30,324 nt of DNA from the NCBI GenBank assembly GCA_050186335.1, contig JBFWYO010000063.1, forward strand, positions 1 through 30,324. Reading direction: 5' to 3'. This DNA comes from JBFWYO01 sp050186335. Its GTDB lineage: Bacteria > Pseudomonadota > Alphaproteobacteria > Bin65. This document shows, piece by piece, positions 6,947-14,617 of this stretch. Below the pieces are notes generated by a model that saw only the letters and a program-made list of their open reading frames with translations, was not told the origin of the DNA and made no database searches. The position numbers and the translations under genes are program-made. The number at the start of each line of letters is the position of its first letter. Position 1 is the first letter of the stretch.

Positions 6947-8404
6947 CTACCCGCCGAGCTTCTTCTTCAGAATCTCGTTCACCACGCCCGGGTTCGCCTT
7001 GCCGCCGGTCGCCTTCATCACCTGGCCGACGAACCAGCCGGCGACCTTCTGGTTGCCGCTCTTGTACTGTTCGACCTGCTTCGGGTTCGACGCCATGGCG
7101 GCTTCGATCGCGGCTTCGATGGCGCCGGTGTCGGAGATCTGCACCAGGCCCTTATCCTTGACGATGGCGGCGGCGTCCTTGCCGGTTTCGAACATCTCGT
7201 CGAACACGTCCTTCGCCGTGCGGCCCGAGATCGTGCCGTCGACGATCAACTGAATCAGCCCGCCGAGCTGCGCAGCGCCGACCGGCGATGCGGTGATATC
7301 GACGCCGGCCTTGTTCAGGCGCCCGAACAATTCCGAGATCACCCAGTTGGCGGCCAGCTTCGGGTCGCGGCCCTTGGCGACCGCCTCGTAATAGTCGGTG
7401 GTGTCCTTGTCGGCGACCAGCACGCTCGCGTCGTACGGCGAGAGGCCGTATTGGCTGATGAAGCGCTGCTTCTTCTGATCCGGCAGTTCGGGCAGATTGG
7501 CTTTGATGCCTGCGACCCATGCGGCGTCGAGCTTGAGCGGCAGCAGGTCGGGATCCGGGAAGTAGCGATAATCATGCGCCTCTTCCTTGCTGCGCATCGA
7601 GCGCGTCTCGCCCTTGCCGTTGTCGAACAGCCGCGTCTCCTGCTTGATCGAACCGCCATCCTCGAGAATCTCGATCTGCCGGCGCGCCTCGTACTCGACC
7701 GCGGCCTTGACGAAGCGGATCGAGTTGACGTTCTTGATCTCGCAGCGCGTGCCGTATTGATCGGCGCCCTTTTTGCGCACCGAGACGTTCACATCGGCGC
7801 GCATGCTGCCCTTTTCCATGTCGCCGTCGCAGGTGCCCAGATAGCGCAAGATCGAGCGCAGCTTGGTCAGGTACGCGCCCGCCTCGTCGGCGCCGCGAAT
7901 GTCCGGCTTCGAGACGATCTCCATCAGCGCCACGCCCGAACGATTGAGATCGACGAAGGTGCGGCGCGGATCCTGATCGTGGATCGACTTGCCGGCATCC
8001 TGTTCCAGATGCAGCCGTTCGATGCCGATTTCCTTGGTGCTGCCGTCGGCCAGATCGATCGCCACGCGGCCTTCGCCGACCACCGGATTCTTGTACTGCG
8101 AGATCTGATAGCCGGCCGGCAGATCGGCGTAAAAGTAATTCTTGCGGTCGAACACCGAGACCAGATTGATCTTGGCATCGAGCCCGAGACCGGTCTTGAC
8201 CGCCTGCTCGACGCAATATTCGTTGATCACCGGCAGCATCCCGGGCATGCCGGCGTCGACGAAGCTGACCTGGCTGTTCGGCTCGGCGCCGAATTCGGTG
8301 GCGGCACCCGAAAACAGTTTCGACTTCGACGACACCTGGGCATGGATTTCCATGCCGATGACGACTTCCCAGGTGCCGGTCTTGCCTTCGATGAATTGAG
8401 TCAT
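6947..8404 (-). CDS. gatB: Aspartyl/glutamyl-tRNA amidotransferase subunit B
   Basis: A 485-aa subunit of the GatCAB complex, which converts Glu-tRNA(Gln), and in many bacteria Asp-tRNA(Asn), to the amidated form in the cytosol. GatB holds the mischarged tRNA and the ATP-dependent kinase site. The N-terminal cradle domain starts WEVVIGMEIHAQVSSKSKLFSGA (residues 12 on), followed by the family segments VDAGMPGMLPVIN, RKNYFYADLPAGYQISQ, DLNRSGVALMEIVSKPD and MEKGSMRADVNVSVR. The C-terminal helical/YqeY-like tRNA-binding domain follows, ending FVGQVMKATGGKANPGVVNEILKKKL. Length is normal. It is the last gene of the minus-strand set gatC-gatA-(DUF4189)-gatB. The ATG at 8404 is the family start. 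Confidence 0.97.
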   Translation of the reverse strand: MTQFIEGKTGTWEVVIGMEIHAQVSSKSKLFSGAATEFGAEPNSQVSFVDAGMPGMLPVINEYCVEQAVKTGLGLDAKINLVSVFDRKNYFYADLPAGYQISQYKNPVVGEGRVAIDLADGSTKEIGIERLHLEQDAGKSIHDQDPRRTFVDLNRSGVALMEIVSKPDIRGADEAGAYLTKLRSILRYLGTCDGDMEKGSMRADVNVSVRKKGADQYGTRCEIKNVNSIRFVKAAVEYEARRQIEILEDGGSIKQETRLFDNGKGETRSMRSKEEAHDYRYFPDPDLLPLKLDAAWVAGIKANLPELPDQKKQRFISQYGLSPYDASVLVADKDTTDYYEAVAKGRDPKLAANWVISELFGRLNKAGVDITASPVGAAQLGGLIQLIVDGTISGRTAKDVFDEMFETGKDAAAIVKDKGLVQISDTGAIEAAIEAAMASNPKQVEQYKSGNQKVAGWFVGQVMKATGGKANPGVVNEILKKKLGG

Positions 8405-8504
8405 GGCCGATCAAACAGTCCCCATTCGCGCGGCCGCGATGGCGGCCGCGGCAGATTTCACAATACCCGCGCCGCGCGGCGGCGGCGCGCAGATTACGCA
8501 CCGT

Positions 8505-8855
8505 CTACTGACAGGCCGAAACCCCGATGCGGCAGTTGCCGCGCAGGCTCGCCTTGGCGTTGCAGGCGCCCATCGCGGCATTCTCGGCGTCGTTCAGCGA
8601 CGTGCCGGTGCCCGGGAATTGAACGCCGTTGCCGCTGACCGCAAACGCCGCGCATTTTCCGCTGCCGAACACAATGGCACGGCAGTGCTGGCCGCATTTC
8701 GACCGCGCCTGCATGCGGGCTTTCTGTTGCGACGGCTGTCCGAATACTTTGGAAGACTTGCCGTTGCCGAAGGCGATGGCGCCGAACTCCGCCCGCGCTG
8801 CGCCGACGGATCCAAGAGCTACGACGGGTACGACTAGGGCAATTTTCCAGAGCAT
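8505..8855 (-). CDS. Small secreted DUF4189-type protein
   Basis: A 116-aa exported protein. An N-terminal signal peptide (residues 1 to about 22: MLWKI, a hydrophobic core, then AARA) is followed by FGAIAFGNG, CGQHCRAIVFGSGKCAAFAV, SLNDAENAAMGACN and a final CRIGVSAC. This layout, an aromatic-GAIA start and repeated A/C-rich helix then Cys-x-V strand, is that of the DUF4189 domain, found in small periplasmic or secreted proteins of unknown function. Six cysteines in the mature part suggest disulfides. I take the start at 8855 because GGGGAG lies six bases upstream; the frame extends to 8891 but would spoil the signal peptide. Its place between gatA and gatB, which it splits, is unusual; it need not share their function. 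Confidence 0.8.
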   Translation of the reverse strand: MLWKIALVVPVVALGSVGAARAEFGAIAFGNGKSSKVFGQPSQQKARMQARSKCGQHCRAIVFGSGKCAAFAVSGNGVQFPGTGTSLNDAENAAMGACNAKASLRGNCRIGVSACQ

Positions 8856-8949
8856 CGCTTGCTCCCCATTCGTTGAAACGTCCCCCGACACGTCATTCTG
8901 CGAAAAAACCGCGGACCCACGCTACACCAAAATGAGCGCGAACCCGGCT

Positions 8950-10425
8950 TCAGCCGGCGACGAAGGCCGGACGCGCGGTGAACGCGGCTTCCCGCTCGAT
9001 CACCGAGGCGACATTGAACAAGGTCGCTTCGTCGAACGCGCGGCCGATCAGCTGCAACCCGAGCGGCAGCCCGTCCCCGCTCAGGCCGGCCGGCACCGAA
9101 ATGCCGGGCAGGCCGGCCAGGTTGACCGGCACGGTGAACACGTCGTTCAGCCACATCTTGATCGGATCGTCCATCATCTCGCCGATCGGGAACGCGGCGT
9201 TGGGCGCGGTCGGCGTCAGGATCACGTCGACCTGCTCGAACGCTGCCTTGAAATCGCCGAGGATCTTCGCGCGCACGCGCTGCGCCTTCAGATAATAGGC
9301 GTCGTAGTAACCGGCGGAAAGCACGTAGGTGCCAATCAGAATACGCCGACGCACTTCCTTGCCGAAACCCTTGCCGCGCGTGTTCTCGTACATCTCTTCG
9401 AGCGAATTGCCGGGCACGCGCATGCCGAACCGCACGCCGTCGTAGCGCGCCAGATTCGACGAGGCTTCGGCGGGGGCGACAATATAATACGTCGCCAGCG
9501 CATATTTGGTGTGCGGCAGGCTGATCTCGACCGGCGTCGCACCCGCCGCCTTGAGCCAATCGATGCCCTGCTGCCACAATCTGTCGATTTCCGCCGGCGT
9601 GCCTTCCATGCGGTATTCCCGCGGAATGCCGACTTTCAGGCCCTTGATGTTGCCGGTCATCGCCGCCGCGTAGTCCGGCACCGCGACCGGCACCGAGGTG
9701 GAATCCTTCGGATCGTGCCCCGCCATCGCGCGCAGCATGATCGCGGCGTCTTTGACGGTGCGGGTCATCGGGCCGGCCTGATCGAGCGACGATGCGAACG
9801 CGACGATGCCCCAGCGCGAGCAGCGGCCGTAGGTCGGCTTGATGCCGACCAGGCCGGTGAACGCGGCCGGCTGCCGGATCGAACCGCCGGTGTCGGTGCC
9901 GGTGGCGCCCATGGCCGCGCGCGCGGCCACGATCGACGCCGAACCGCCCGACGAGCCGCCGGGCACCAGTTTCTTGTTGTCGCCCTTGCGCCGCCAAGGA
10001 TTCTCGACTTTGCCGAAATGGCTGGTCATGTTCGACGAGCCCATGGCGAATTCGTCGAGATTGGCCTTGCCGAGCATCACGGCGCCGGCGCGCCACAGAT
10101 TGGTCGTCACCGTCGATTCGTAGGTCGGCTTGAAGCCCATGAGGATCTGTGACGCGGCGGTCGTCTCGACACCTTCGGTGCAGAACAAATCCTTGATCGC
10201 GAGCGGAATGCCTTCGAGCAGGCCCGCCTGCCCGGCCGCGCGCCGCGCGTCGGATGCCGCGGCCATCTCGAGCGCCTGCTCGGGCGTCTCGCGGATCAGC
10301 GCGTTCAACGGCCGCGCCGCCTCGACCGCCTTGACGTGCGCCGCCGTCAGCTCGCGAGACGAAATCTTTTTCGCGGCCAGCAGCGCGGTCGCATCGGCAA
10401 TGGAAAGGTCGGTCGGTTGGGTCAT
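8950..10425 (-). CDS. gatA: Aspartyl/glutamyl-tRNA amidotransferase subunit A
   Basis: A 491-aa amidase-signature enzyme that releases ammonia from glutamine for the GatCAB transamidation. The Ser-cisSer-Lys triad is visible: Lys78 in PLAIKDLF, Ser158 in the GGSSGGSAS loop, and nucleophile Ser182 in GTDTGGSIRQPA. The spacing of 24 residues between the serines is that of known GatA proteins. Length and the C-terminal ATLFNVASVIE segment are normal for the family. The start at 10425 gives the standard N-terminus. gatC lies 129 bp upstream in the same direction; the gap holds two opposed REP-like hairpins. Confidence 0.97.
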   Translation of the reverse strand: MTQPTDLSIADATALLAAKKISSRELTAAHVKAVEAARPLNALIRETPEQALEMAAASDARRAAGQAGLLEGIPLAIKDLFCTEGVETTAASQILMGFKPTYESTVTTNLWRAGAVMLGKANLDEFAMGSSNMTSHFGKVENPWRRKGDNKKLVPGGSSGGSASIVAARAAMGATGTDTGGSIRQPAAFTGLVGIKPTYGRCSRWGIVAFASSLDQAGPMTRTVKDAAIMLRAMAGHDPKDSTSVPVAVPDYAAAMTGNIKGLKVGIPREYRMEGTPAEIDRLWQQGIDWLKAAGATPVEISLPHTKYALATYYIVAPAEASSNLARYDGVRFGMRVPGNSLEEMYENTRGKGFGKEVRRRILIGTYVLSAGYYDAYYLKAQRVRAKILGDFKAAFEQVDVILTPTAPNAAFPIGEMMDDPIKMWLNDVFTVPVNLAGLPGISVPAGLSGDGLPLGLQLIGRAFDEATLFNVASVIEREAAFTARPAFVAG

Positions 10426-10441
10426 CGGTGCTCGCTATTGT

Positions 10442-10541
10442 CTCATGGTTCGAGGCTCCGCTCCGCGTCGCACCTCACCATGAGGAGTTTATTTTCCAAT
10501 CCTCATCCTGAGGCGCTCGCGCAGCGAGCCTCGAAGGATGA
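10442..10541. repeat. Pair of opposed REP-like hairpins between gatC and gatA
   Basis: Two palindromic elements lie head to head: 10442-10484 (CTCATGGTTCGAGG...CACCTCACCATGAG) and 10501-10541 (CCTCATCCTGAGG...CCTCGAAGGATGA). Both are clear inverted repeats of the type common between genes in alphaproteobacteria. They sit inside the gatC-gatA transcript and could affect its stability or the ratio of the two subunits. Confidence 0.8.
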
Positions 10542-10554
10542 ACGTGCGTCGCCG

Positions 10555-10842
10555 CTACTCCACCACTTTCGGCACGGCGAAGAAGCCCGGCACGCCGTCG
10601 GGCGCATTGGCGAGAATCTTGTCGGGATAGCCGCCGTCGGTCACCGCGTCCTTGCGCATCGGCAGCGACACGTCGACGACCGAGCTCATCGGTTCGACGC
10701 CGGCCACATCCACTTCGTCGAGCTGTTCGACCCACGACATGATCGTGTTCAACTCGCCGACCAGCCCATCGAGCTCGCCGTCCTCGACTTTGAGGCGGGC
10801 CAGATGGGCGATCCTGCGCACCGTGTCGCGATCGAGCGCCAT
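10555..10842 (-). CDS. gatC: Aspartyl/glutamyl-tRNA amidotransferase subunit C
   Basis: A 95-aa subunit that wraps around GatA and GatB and stabilises the complex. It shows the family pattern VRRIAHLARLKVEDGEL near the N-terminus, then LNTIMSWVEQLDEVDVAGVEPM, LPMRKDAVTDGG and a C-terminal FFAVPKVVE. The length is standard. The start at 10842 is chosen because GGAG stands seven bases upstream and the family begins M-(A/S)-(L/V)-D; the frame extends to 10911 without similarity. It is the first gene of the gat set, with a candidate promoter at 10897-10924. Confidence 0.95.
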   Translation of the reverse strand: MALDRDTVRRIAHLARLKVEDGELDGLVGELNTIMSWVEQLDEVDVAGVEPMSSVVDVSLPMRKDAVTDGGYPDKILANAPDGVPGFFAVPKVVE

Positions 10843-10896
10843 GACGGTCTCCGAACCGGGTGAAAGCGGCGCAACGCCGCGGAAAAGCGGCCGGAC

Positions 10897-10924
10897 ACTA
10901 TCACCGGCCAAGGTCGCGCTTCAA
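10897..10924 (-). promoter_or_regulatory. Putative gatC promoter
   Basis: On the minus strand TTGAAG (10924-10919), a 16-bp spacer and GATAGT (10902-10897) stand about 55 bp before the gatC start. Judged by eye. Confidence 0.3.
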
Positions 10925-10975
10925 GGGCGGGCGGTCGATGCCTTGAGACCGGCGCTGAACGCCACAACGATCATT

Positions 10976-11394
10976 GTCACCCCGGACCAGGCCCGCAACG
11001 CGGGCCGCCGATCCGGGGTCCAGGCTAGTCCATACCGCGCGCAACGTCCGACCCTGGACCCCGGCTCTGCGCTGACGCTCCGGCCGGGGTGACAAACCGA
11101 AACACCTGCGCGCAATTCCATCCCTGTCGCCCCGGACCAGGCCCGCAACGCGGGCCGCCGATCCGGGGTCCAGGCTAGTCCATACCGCGCGCAACGTCCG
11201 ACCCTGGACCCCGGCTCTGCGCTGACGCTCCGGCCGGGGTGACAAACCGAAATAACTGCGCGCAATTCCATCCCTGTCACCCCGGACCAGGCCCGCAACG
11301 CGGGCCGCCGATCCGGGGTCCAGGCTGGCCAATACCGCGCGCAACGTTCGACCCTGGACCCCGGCTCTCCGCTGCGCTCCGGCCGGGGTGACAC
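10976..11394. repeat. Three tandem 150-bp units of the large inverted repeat
   Basis: Three copies of the GTCACCCC...GGGGTGAC family start at exactly 10976, 11126 and 11276. Units one and two are nearly identical, including the 31-bp spacer (CTGCGCGCAATTCCATCCCT and neighbours); unit three has a few changes and a deletion near its right end. This is a recent tandem amplification of one palindrome plus spacer. It fills the gap between the divergent gatC and ruvX genes. Each unit can fold into a long cruciform or RNA hairpin. Confidence 0.9.
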
Positions 11395-11415
11395 TGTTAT
11401 TGATCGCAATCTCGA

Positions 11416-11444
11416 TTGCCCGCCCCGCCCCGCCCGCCTAGATT
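11416..11444 (+). promoter_or_regulatory. Putative ruvX promoter
   Basis: TTGCCC (11416-11421), a 17-bp spacer and TAGATT (11439-11444) lie just past the tandem repeat array. The predicted transcript would start about 14 nt before the GTG, near the ribosome binding site GGAGGGG. Confidence 0.4.
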
Positions 11445-11464
11445 GCGCGCGGAGGGGAACCGAG

Positions 11465-11938
11465 GTGCCCGAGATCGAATTATCCGCGCTGGCCGCGCGC
11501 CTGCCGAAGGGCAAGCGTTTGATGGGGCTGGATGTGGGCACGCGCACGATCGGGATCGCGATCGCCGATCCGACGCTCTCCGTCGCCTCGCCGGTCGAAA
11601 CCATCGCGCGCAAGAAATTCACCGTCGATGCGCAGCGAATCAAGGCACTCATCGCCGAACGCGAGGTCGCCGGCATCGTGCTCGGCCTGCCGATCAACAT
11701 GGACGGCTCGGAAGGTCCGCGCTGCCAGTCGGTGCGCCAGTTCGCGCGCAATCTGGATCAGCTGCTCGGCGTCGACTACACATTCTGGGACGAGCGCCTG
11801 TCGACCGCAGCCGTGCAGCGCATGCTGACCGACGAAGCCGATCTGTCGCGGGCCCGGCGCGGTGAACTGGTCGATAAAATGGCCGCCGCCTACATTTTAC
11901 AGGGCGCGCTCGAAGCGGTGCGGACGCGGCGGTCATGA
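11465..11938 (+). CDS. ruvX: YqgF/RuvX family nuclease (Holliday junction resolvase-like, pre-16S rRNA processing)
   Basis: A 157-aa RNase H-fold protein. MGLDVGTRTIGIAIAD carries the first acidic residue (Asp23); IVLGLPINMDGSEG is the signature loop; Glu110 in FWDERLST and Asp137 in LVDKMAAAYIL complete the active-site set. In E. coli YqgF is essential and matures the 16S rRNA 5' end; in other bacteria RuvX cuts Holliday junctions, so both functions remain open. The start is a GTG at 11465 supported by GGAGGGG about seven bases upstream. Its stop overlaps the next gene by four bases (ATGA), indicating translational coupling with the AEC permease. Confidence 0.94.
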   Translation: MPEIELSALAARLPKGKRLMGLDVGTRTIGIAIADPTLSVASPVETIARKKFTVDAQRIKALIAEREVAGIVLGLPINMDGSEGPRCQSVRQFARNLDQLLGVDYTFWDERLSTAAVQRMLTDEADLSRARRGELVDKMAAAYILQGALEAVRTRRS

Positions 11939-12858
11939 TTTCGGTGCTGGTCTCGCTGCTGCCGGTGTTCGCGCTGGTCGGGCTGGGCTACGCCGCGTGG
12001 CGCGCGGACGTGGTCGACGACGGGTTCCTGCGCCCGGCCGACAATCTCACCGCCTATGTCCTGTTTCCGTGCCTGGCGCTGCACAGCCTGGCGCAATCCA
12101 ACCCGGTCGACGTGCCGGTGCAGAATCTGGTCGGCGTGCCGATTCTGGCGGTCGTGTTCATGGCCGGCCTGGCCTGGCTGCTGCGGCGGCGCGCCGGCGG
12201 CAAGGGTCCGTCGGTCGCGGCGTATCTGCACGGCAGTCTGCGCGGCAGCCTGTATGTCGGTGCCGGCGCCGTGTTCGCGCTGTACGGCGAGGAAGGCCTG
12301 CCGGCCGCGATGATCGTGGCCGCCGCGTTCGAGTTGGCGGCCAACCTGTTCGGCGTGATCGCGCTGCTGGTTTACGCCAAGTCGGGCAGCAAGGCGGTCG
12401 CACTGGCGGTGCCGCTGGTGATCGTCAACCCGCTGGTCTGCGCCGTCGCGCTCGGCGTGGCGCTCAATCTGACCGGGCTCAGCCTGCCGTCGATCCTGGC
12501 GCCGGTATTCGAAATGCTCGGTCGAGCGGCGATTCCAGTCGGCCTCATCATCGTCGGCACAAGGTTCGACGTAGCGGCCGCGCGCAAGAATGCGACGCCG
12601 ATCGCGATCGCCAGCGTGCTCAAGCTGCTGGCGCTCCCGCTGCTCGTCATGGCCGGACTGCAGAACCTCGAAATCGAGCCGCAGACCGCCGCCATCGCGA
12701 TCGCCTTCGCCGCCGCGCCGGCGAGCGCCTCGTCGTACATGCTCATGCGCCAGACCGGCGGCGATCATCGGCTGATGTCGGGCTTGCTGGCGATCCAGAC
12801 CATGCTGGCGGTGATCAGCTTGCCGGTGTGGCTGTATCTCGCCGGCGCTGGCGGCTGA
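11935..12858 (+). CDS. AEC-family (auxin efflux carrier-type) permease
   Basis: A 307-aa inner-membrane protein with about ten hydrophobic segments in two inverted halves. The N-terminal LVSLLPVFALVGLGYAAWR, the helix after PADNLTAYVLFPCLALHSLAQ, and the second-half signature LGRAAIPVGLIIVGTRFD followed by PASASSYMLMRQTGGDHRLMSG are typical of the AEC family, whose bacterial members move organic acids such as malate or malonate or are uncharacterised. The start codon overlaps the ruvX stop (ATGA), so it has no own promoter and is probably read with ruvX; a functional link to nuclease work is not evident. The substrate is not predictable. Confidence 0.9.
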   Translation: MISVLVSLLPVFALVGLGYAAWRADVVDDGFLRPADNLTAYVLFPCLALHSLAQSNPVDVPVQNLVGVPILAVVFMAGLAWLLRRRAGGKGPSVAAYLHGSLRGSLYVGAGAVFALYGEEGLPAAMIVAAAFELAANLFGVIALLVYAKSGSKAVALAVPLVIVNPLVCAVALGVALNLTGLSLPSILAPVFEMLGRAAIPVGLIIVGTRFDVAAARKNATPIAIASVLKLLALPLLVMAGLQNLEIEPQTAAIAIAFAAAPASASSYMLMRQTGGDHRLMSGLLAIQTMLAVISLPVWLYLAGAGG

Positions 12859-12911
12859 ATGTCGCAGCGCCGGCGCTTGCCTCGAAGACCGGGCGCGCTA
12901 TGCTCGATTTC

Positions 12912-12961
12912 GACGCGGACGACCGCGTCTTGCAAATGCTCCCGGCCGGGACGACCCTGCC
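12912..12961 (+). ncRNA. Guanidine-II (mini-ykkC) riboswitch candidate
   Basis: Two hairpins with ACGA loops stand before the gdx-like gene. Hairpin one (12912-12929) is GACGCGG-ACGA-CCGCGTC, a perfect 7-bp stem. Hairpin two (12944-12961) has GGG-ACGA-CCC at its tip, one C-U mismatch and three more G-C pairs. They are 14 nt apart, and the ribosome binding site AGGAGG (12969-12974) follows seven bases later. The guanidine-II class is defined by exactly two such hairpins with ACGR loops close to a ribosome binding site, and its usual target is SMR-type guanidinium exporters. Guanidine binding joins the two loops and favours translation. No search or fold was run. Confidence 0.82.
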
Positions 12962-12980
12962 ACCGATCAGGAGGTTTGCC

Positions 12981-13301
12981 ATGGCTTGGGTCATTCTATT
13001 TTGTGCCGGGTTGTTCGAAGTCGGCTGGGCCGTCGGCCTGAAATACACCGACGGATTTTCCCGCCCGATCCCCACGATCCTCACCGTCGTCAGCATGATC
13101 GTCAGCCTCGGCCTGCTCGGCCTCGCGCTGAAGACGCTGCCGCTCGGCACCGCCTACGCGATCTGGACCGGCGTCGGCACGATCGGCACGGCGCTGCTCG
13201 GGATTTTCCTGTTCGGCGAATCGGCCGCGGCGCTGCGCATTTTGTGCATCGCGCTGATCGTGGCCGGCATCGTCGGGCTCAAGCTGGCGACGCCGGCATA
13301 A
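12981..13301 (+). CDS. gdx: SMR-family guanidinium exporter (Gdx/SugE type)
   Basis: A 106-aa inner-membrane protein of four helices that works as an antiparallel dimer, exporting guanidinium in exchange for protons. It aligns closely with E. coli SugE/Gdx: FEVGWAVGLKYTDGFSR, then MIVSLGLLGLALKTLPLGTAYAIWTG and GESAAALRILCIALIVAGIVGLKL. The key residues of the Gdx subtype are present: Glu13 (proton/substrate site), Trp16, Ser42, Tyr59 and Trp62. The older name SugE refers to quaternary ammonium resistance. The ATG has an excellent ribosome binding site (AGGAGG, six bases upstream), overlying the expected control point of the riboswitch. It is 122 bp downstream of the AEC gene and appears separately regulated. 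Confidence 0.95.
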   Translation: MAWVILFCAGLFEVGWAVGLKYTDGFSRPIPTILTVVSMIVSLGLLGLALKTLPLGTAYAIWTGVGTIGTALLGIFLFGESAAALRILCIALIVAGIVGLKLATPA

Positions 13302-13325
13302 CGGCACAGGTGAAGTTGTCGACCA

Positions 13326-13533
13326 GCCTGGACCCCGGATCGGCGCCCCGCTCCGCGTGGCTTGTCCGGGGTGACACGAATGGAAATCCGGCACGCGAGC
13401 ATTTTCGATTTGTCACCCCGGCCGAAGCGCAGCGAAGAGCCGGGGTCCAGGATCGTTCGTCGCGCGCGGTACTTCCGACCCTGGGCCACCGAACGGCGCC
13501 CCGCAATCGCCGCGCTGATCCGGGGCGGCGACA
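13326..13533. repeat. Large inverted repeat, one half copy and one full diverged copy
   Basis: A right half (CCTGGACCCCGG...GGGGTGAC, 13326-13376) is followed by a full copy from 13412 (GTCACCCCGGCC) to 13533, whose right half is decayed (CTGGGCC, CGGGGCGGCGAC). The linker again ends TTTTCGATTTGT as at 6779. The repeats fill the gap between the converging gdx and esterase genes and may act as a bidirectional terminator. Confidence 0.8.
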
Positions 13534-13537
13534 AAAA

Positions 13538-14488
13538 CTAGCGCCGCGCCTGCGCCTTCAGGAACGCCCAGGCGACTTCCGTGCCGTCGATGTCGCGCGA
13601 GACCTTGCCGACCATGAACTGCGGCAGGTACTGCGCGCGGCCCGGCCAAGTATGGCCGCCGCCGTCGATGCGGTAGAGCACCACCGGCGCGCGGCAGCCG
13701 GTCCATTCGAGACGCACGACGCGCGTCTGATCGGCCGGATCGACGTCGGGCAGATCGGTGGTCGACGGCTGCGCCGTGCAGCCGTTGCGCCGCGCGAACA
13801 GCGCCATCGTCGCATCGGTCGAGATGACCGCGCCGAGCGTGCGTCTGCCGAACCTCACCTGGCCGCCGTCATAGGGCACCAGCGGATCGGCCGTGCCGTT
13901 CATCATCAGCACGCCGACCGCCACCGCCGCCCGGCAAAGCGGCGGCACGGGCTCCGGCAGGTTGGCGGTGAAAGCGGCGACCGCCCTGAACCTGTCGGGG
14001 GCTTCGCAGGCCAGGCGCAGCGTCATCATGCCGCCGTTCGAAATGCCGATCGCGTAGATGCGCGTGTAATCGACGGTCGCGTGCTGCCGGTCGACGACGT
14101 CGACAAGCGTCTTGATGAATTTCACGTCGTCGATGTTTTCGCGGTGCGCGCGATCGCGCGTCGTCAGGCGACCGTCGTTCCAGTGTTTCTCCACGCCTTG
14201 CGGGTAGACGACGATCACCCCGTCGCGCCGCGCGATTTCGTCGAACGGCAGGAAGCGGCGGATCTGCTGAGCGTTTCCACCGCCGCCATGCAGCACGACC
14301 AACAGCGGCGCCGCCCTCTGCCGGCCACGCAGCCGATCCGGCATGAAGACGAAATATTCGCGCAGGATGTTGCCGACATGGATCATCTGCGCCGTTTCCG
14401 CCCGCGCGGGCGGCGACGCGGCAAGCATCGCGCAAGCGGCCACTCCGATCGCCGCGCGCCACGCGTAGTTAAGATATCGCCGATCCAT
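13538..14488 (-). CDS. Secreted PHB depolymerase/feruloyl-esterase-like alpha/beta hydrolase
   Basis: A 316-aa exported serine esterase of the PHB depolymerase (LpqC-like) family. A signal peptide (1 to about 30, ending SPPARA) precedes the hydrolase fold. Visible are the oxyanion loop VVLHGGGGNAQQ (64-75), the nucleophile elbow GISNGGMM with Ser150, NGTADPLVPYDGG with Asp201, and IDGGGHTWPG with His279, giving a complete Ser-Asp-His triad. Family members cut short polyhydroxyalkanoates, feruloyl or acetyl esters; no separate substrate-binding domain is present, so the substrate is uncertain. The ATG at 14488 has GGGAGG seven bases upstream. It is transcribed away from the CoA transferase, with an 18-bp palindrome in the shared control region. 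Confidence 0.9.
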   Translation of the reverse strand: MDRRYLNYAWRAAIGVAACAMLAASPPARAETAQMIHVGNILREYFVFMPDRLRGRQRAAPLLVVLHGGGGNAQQIRRFLPFDEIARRDGVIVVYPQGVEKHWNDGRLTTRDRAHRENIDDVKFIKTLVDVVDRQHATVDYTRIYAIGISNGGMMTLRLACEAPDRFRAVAAFTANLPEPVPPLCRAAVAVGVLMMNGTADPLVPYDGGQVRFGRRTLGAVISTDATMALFARRNGCTAQPSTTDLPDVDPADQTRVVRLEWTGCRAPVVLYRIDGGGHTWPGRAQYLPQFMVGKVSRDIDGTEVAWAFLKAQARR

Positions 14489-14507
14489 GCAGACCTCCCG
14501 ATCCCTT

Positions 14508-14525
14508 CCTTAGAGTACGCTAAGG
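14508..14525. promoter_or_regulatory. 18-bp palindrome between divergent genes, candidate operator
   Basis: CCTTAG-A-GTAC-G-CTAAGG is a palindrome with one mismatched pair. It lies 20 bp upstream of the esterase start and about 20 bp upstream of the candidate -35 box of the CoA transferase. Size and symmetry fit a dimeric regulator; no regulator gene is next to it. Confidence 0.4.
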
Positions 14526-14545
14526 TCGGACCGTTCGTGCCCCGC

Positions 14546-14575
14546 TTGCTCCAGGGCGGCGGGCTCCTTTATAAG
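14546..14575 (+). promoter_or_regulatory. Putative promoter of the CoA transferase operon
   Basis: TTGCTC (14546-14551), an 18-bp spacer and TATAAG (14570-14575). The leader contains a hairpin (CCGGGCC 14582-14588, GGCCCGG 14596-14602) shortly before the ribosome binding site GAGG. Confidence 0.4.
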
Positions 14576-14617
14576 GCGCGGCCGGGCCGGCTTAAGGCCC
14601 GGACTGACGAGGACCGG

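Noticed and set aside
8429..8453. GCGGCCGC-GATG-GCGGCCGC inverted repeat upstream of gatB
   Set aside because: Both arms are self-palindromic GC runs, easily expected at this composition; no T-run or operator logic is seen.
10901..11751. Open frames and repetitive peptides across the 150-bp units
   Set aside because: They are translations of a non-coding palindrome; the peptide repeats follow the DNA repeat and occur in several frames.
12859..12980. Guanidine-I (ykkC) riboswitch ahead of gdx
   Set aside because: The conserved ykkC core sequences are absent; the two ACGA hairpins fit the guanidine-II class instead.
12986..14617. Long open frame running in from gdx and the repeats to the CoA transferase (949 codons overall)
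   Set aside because: The first 544 codons lie across gdx in another frame, intergenic repeats and antisense to the esterase; family similarity begins only at the ATG at 14618.
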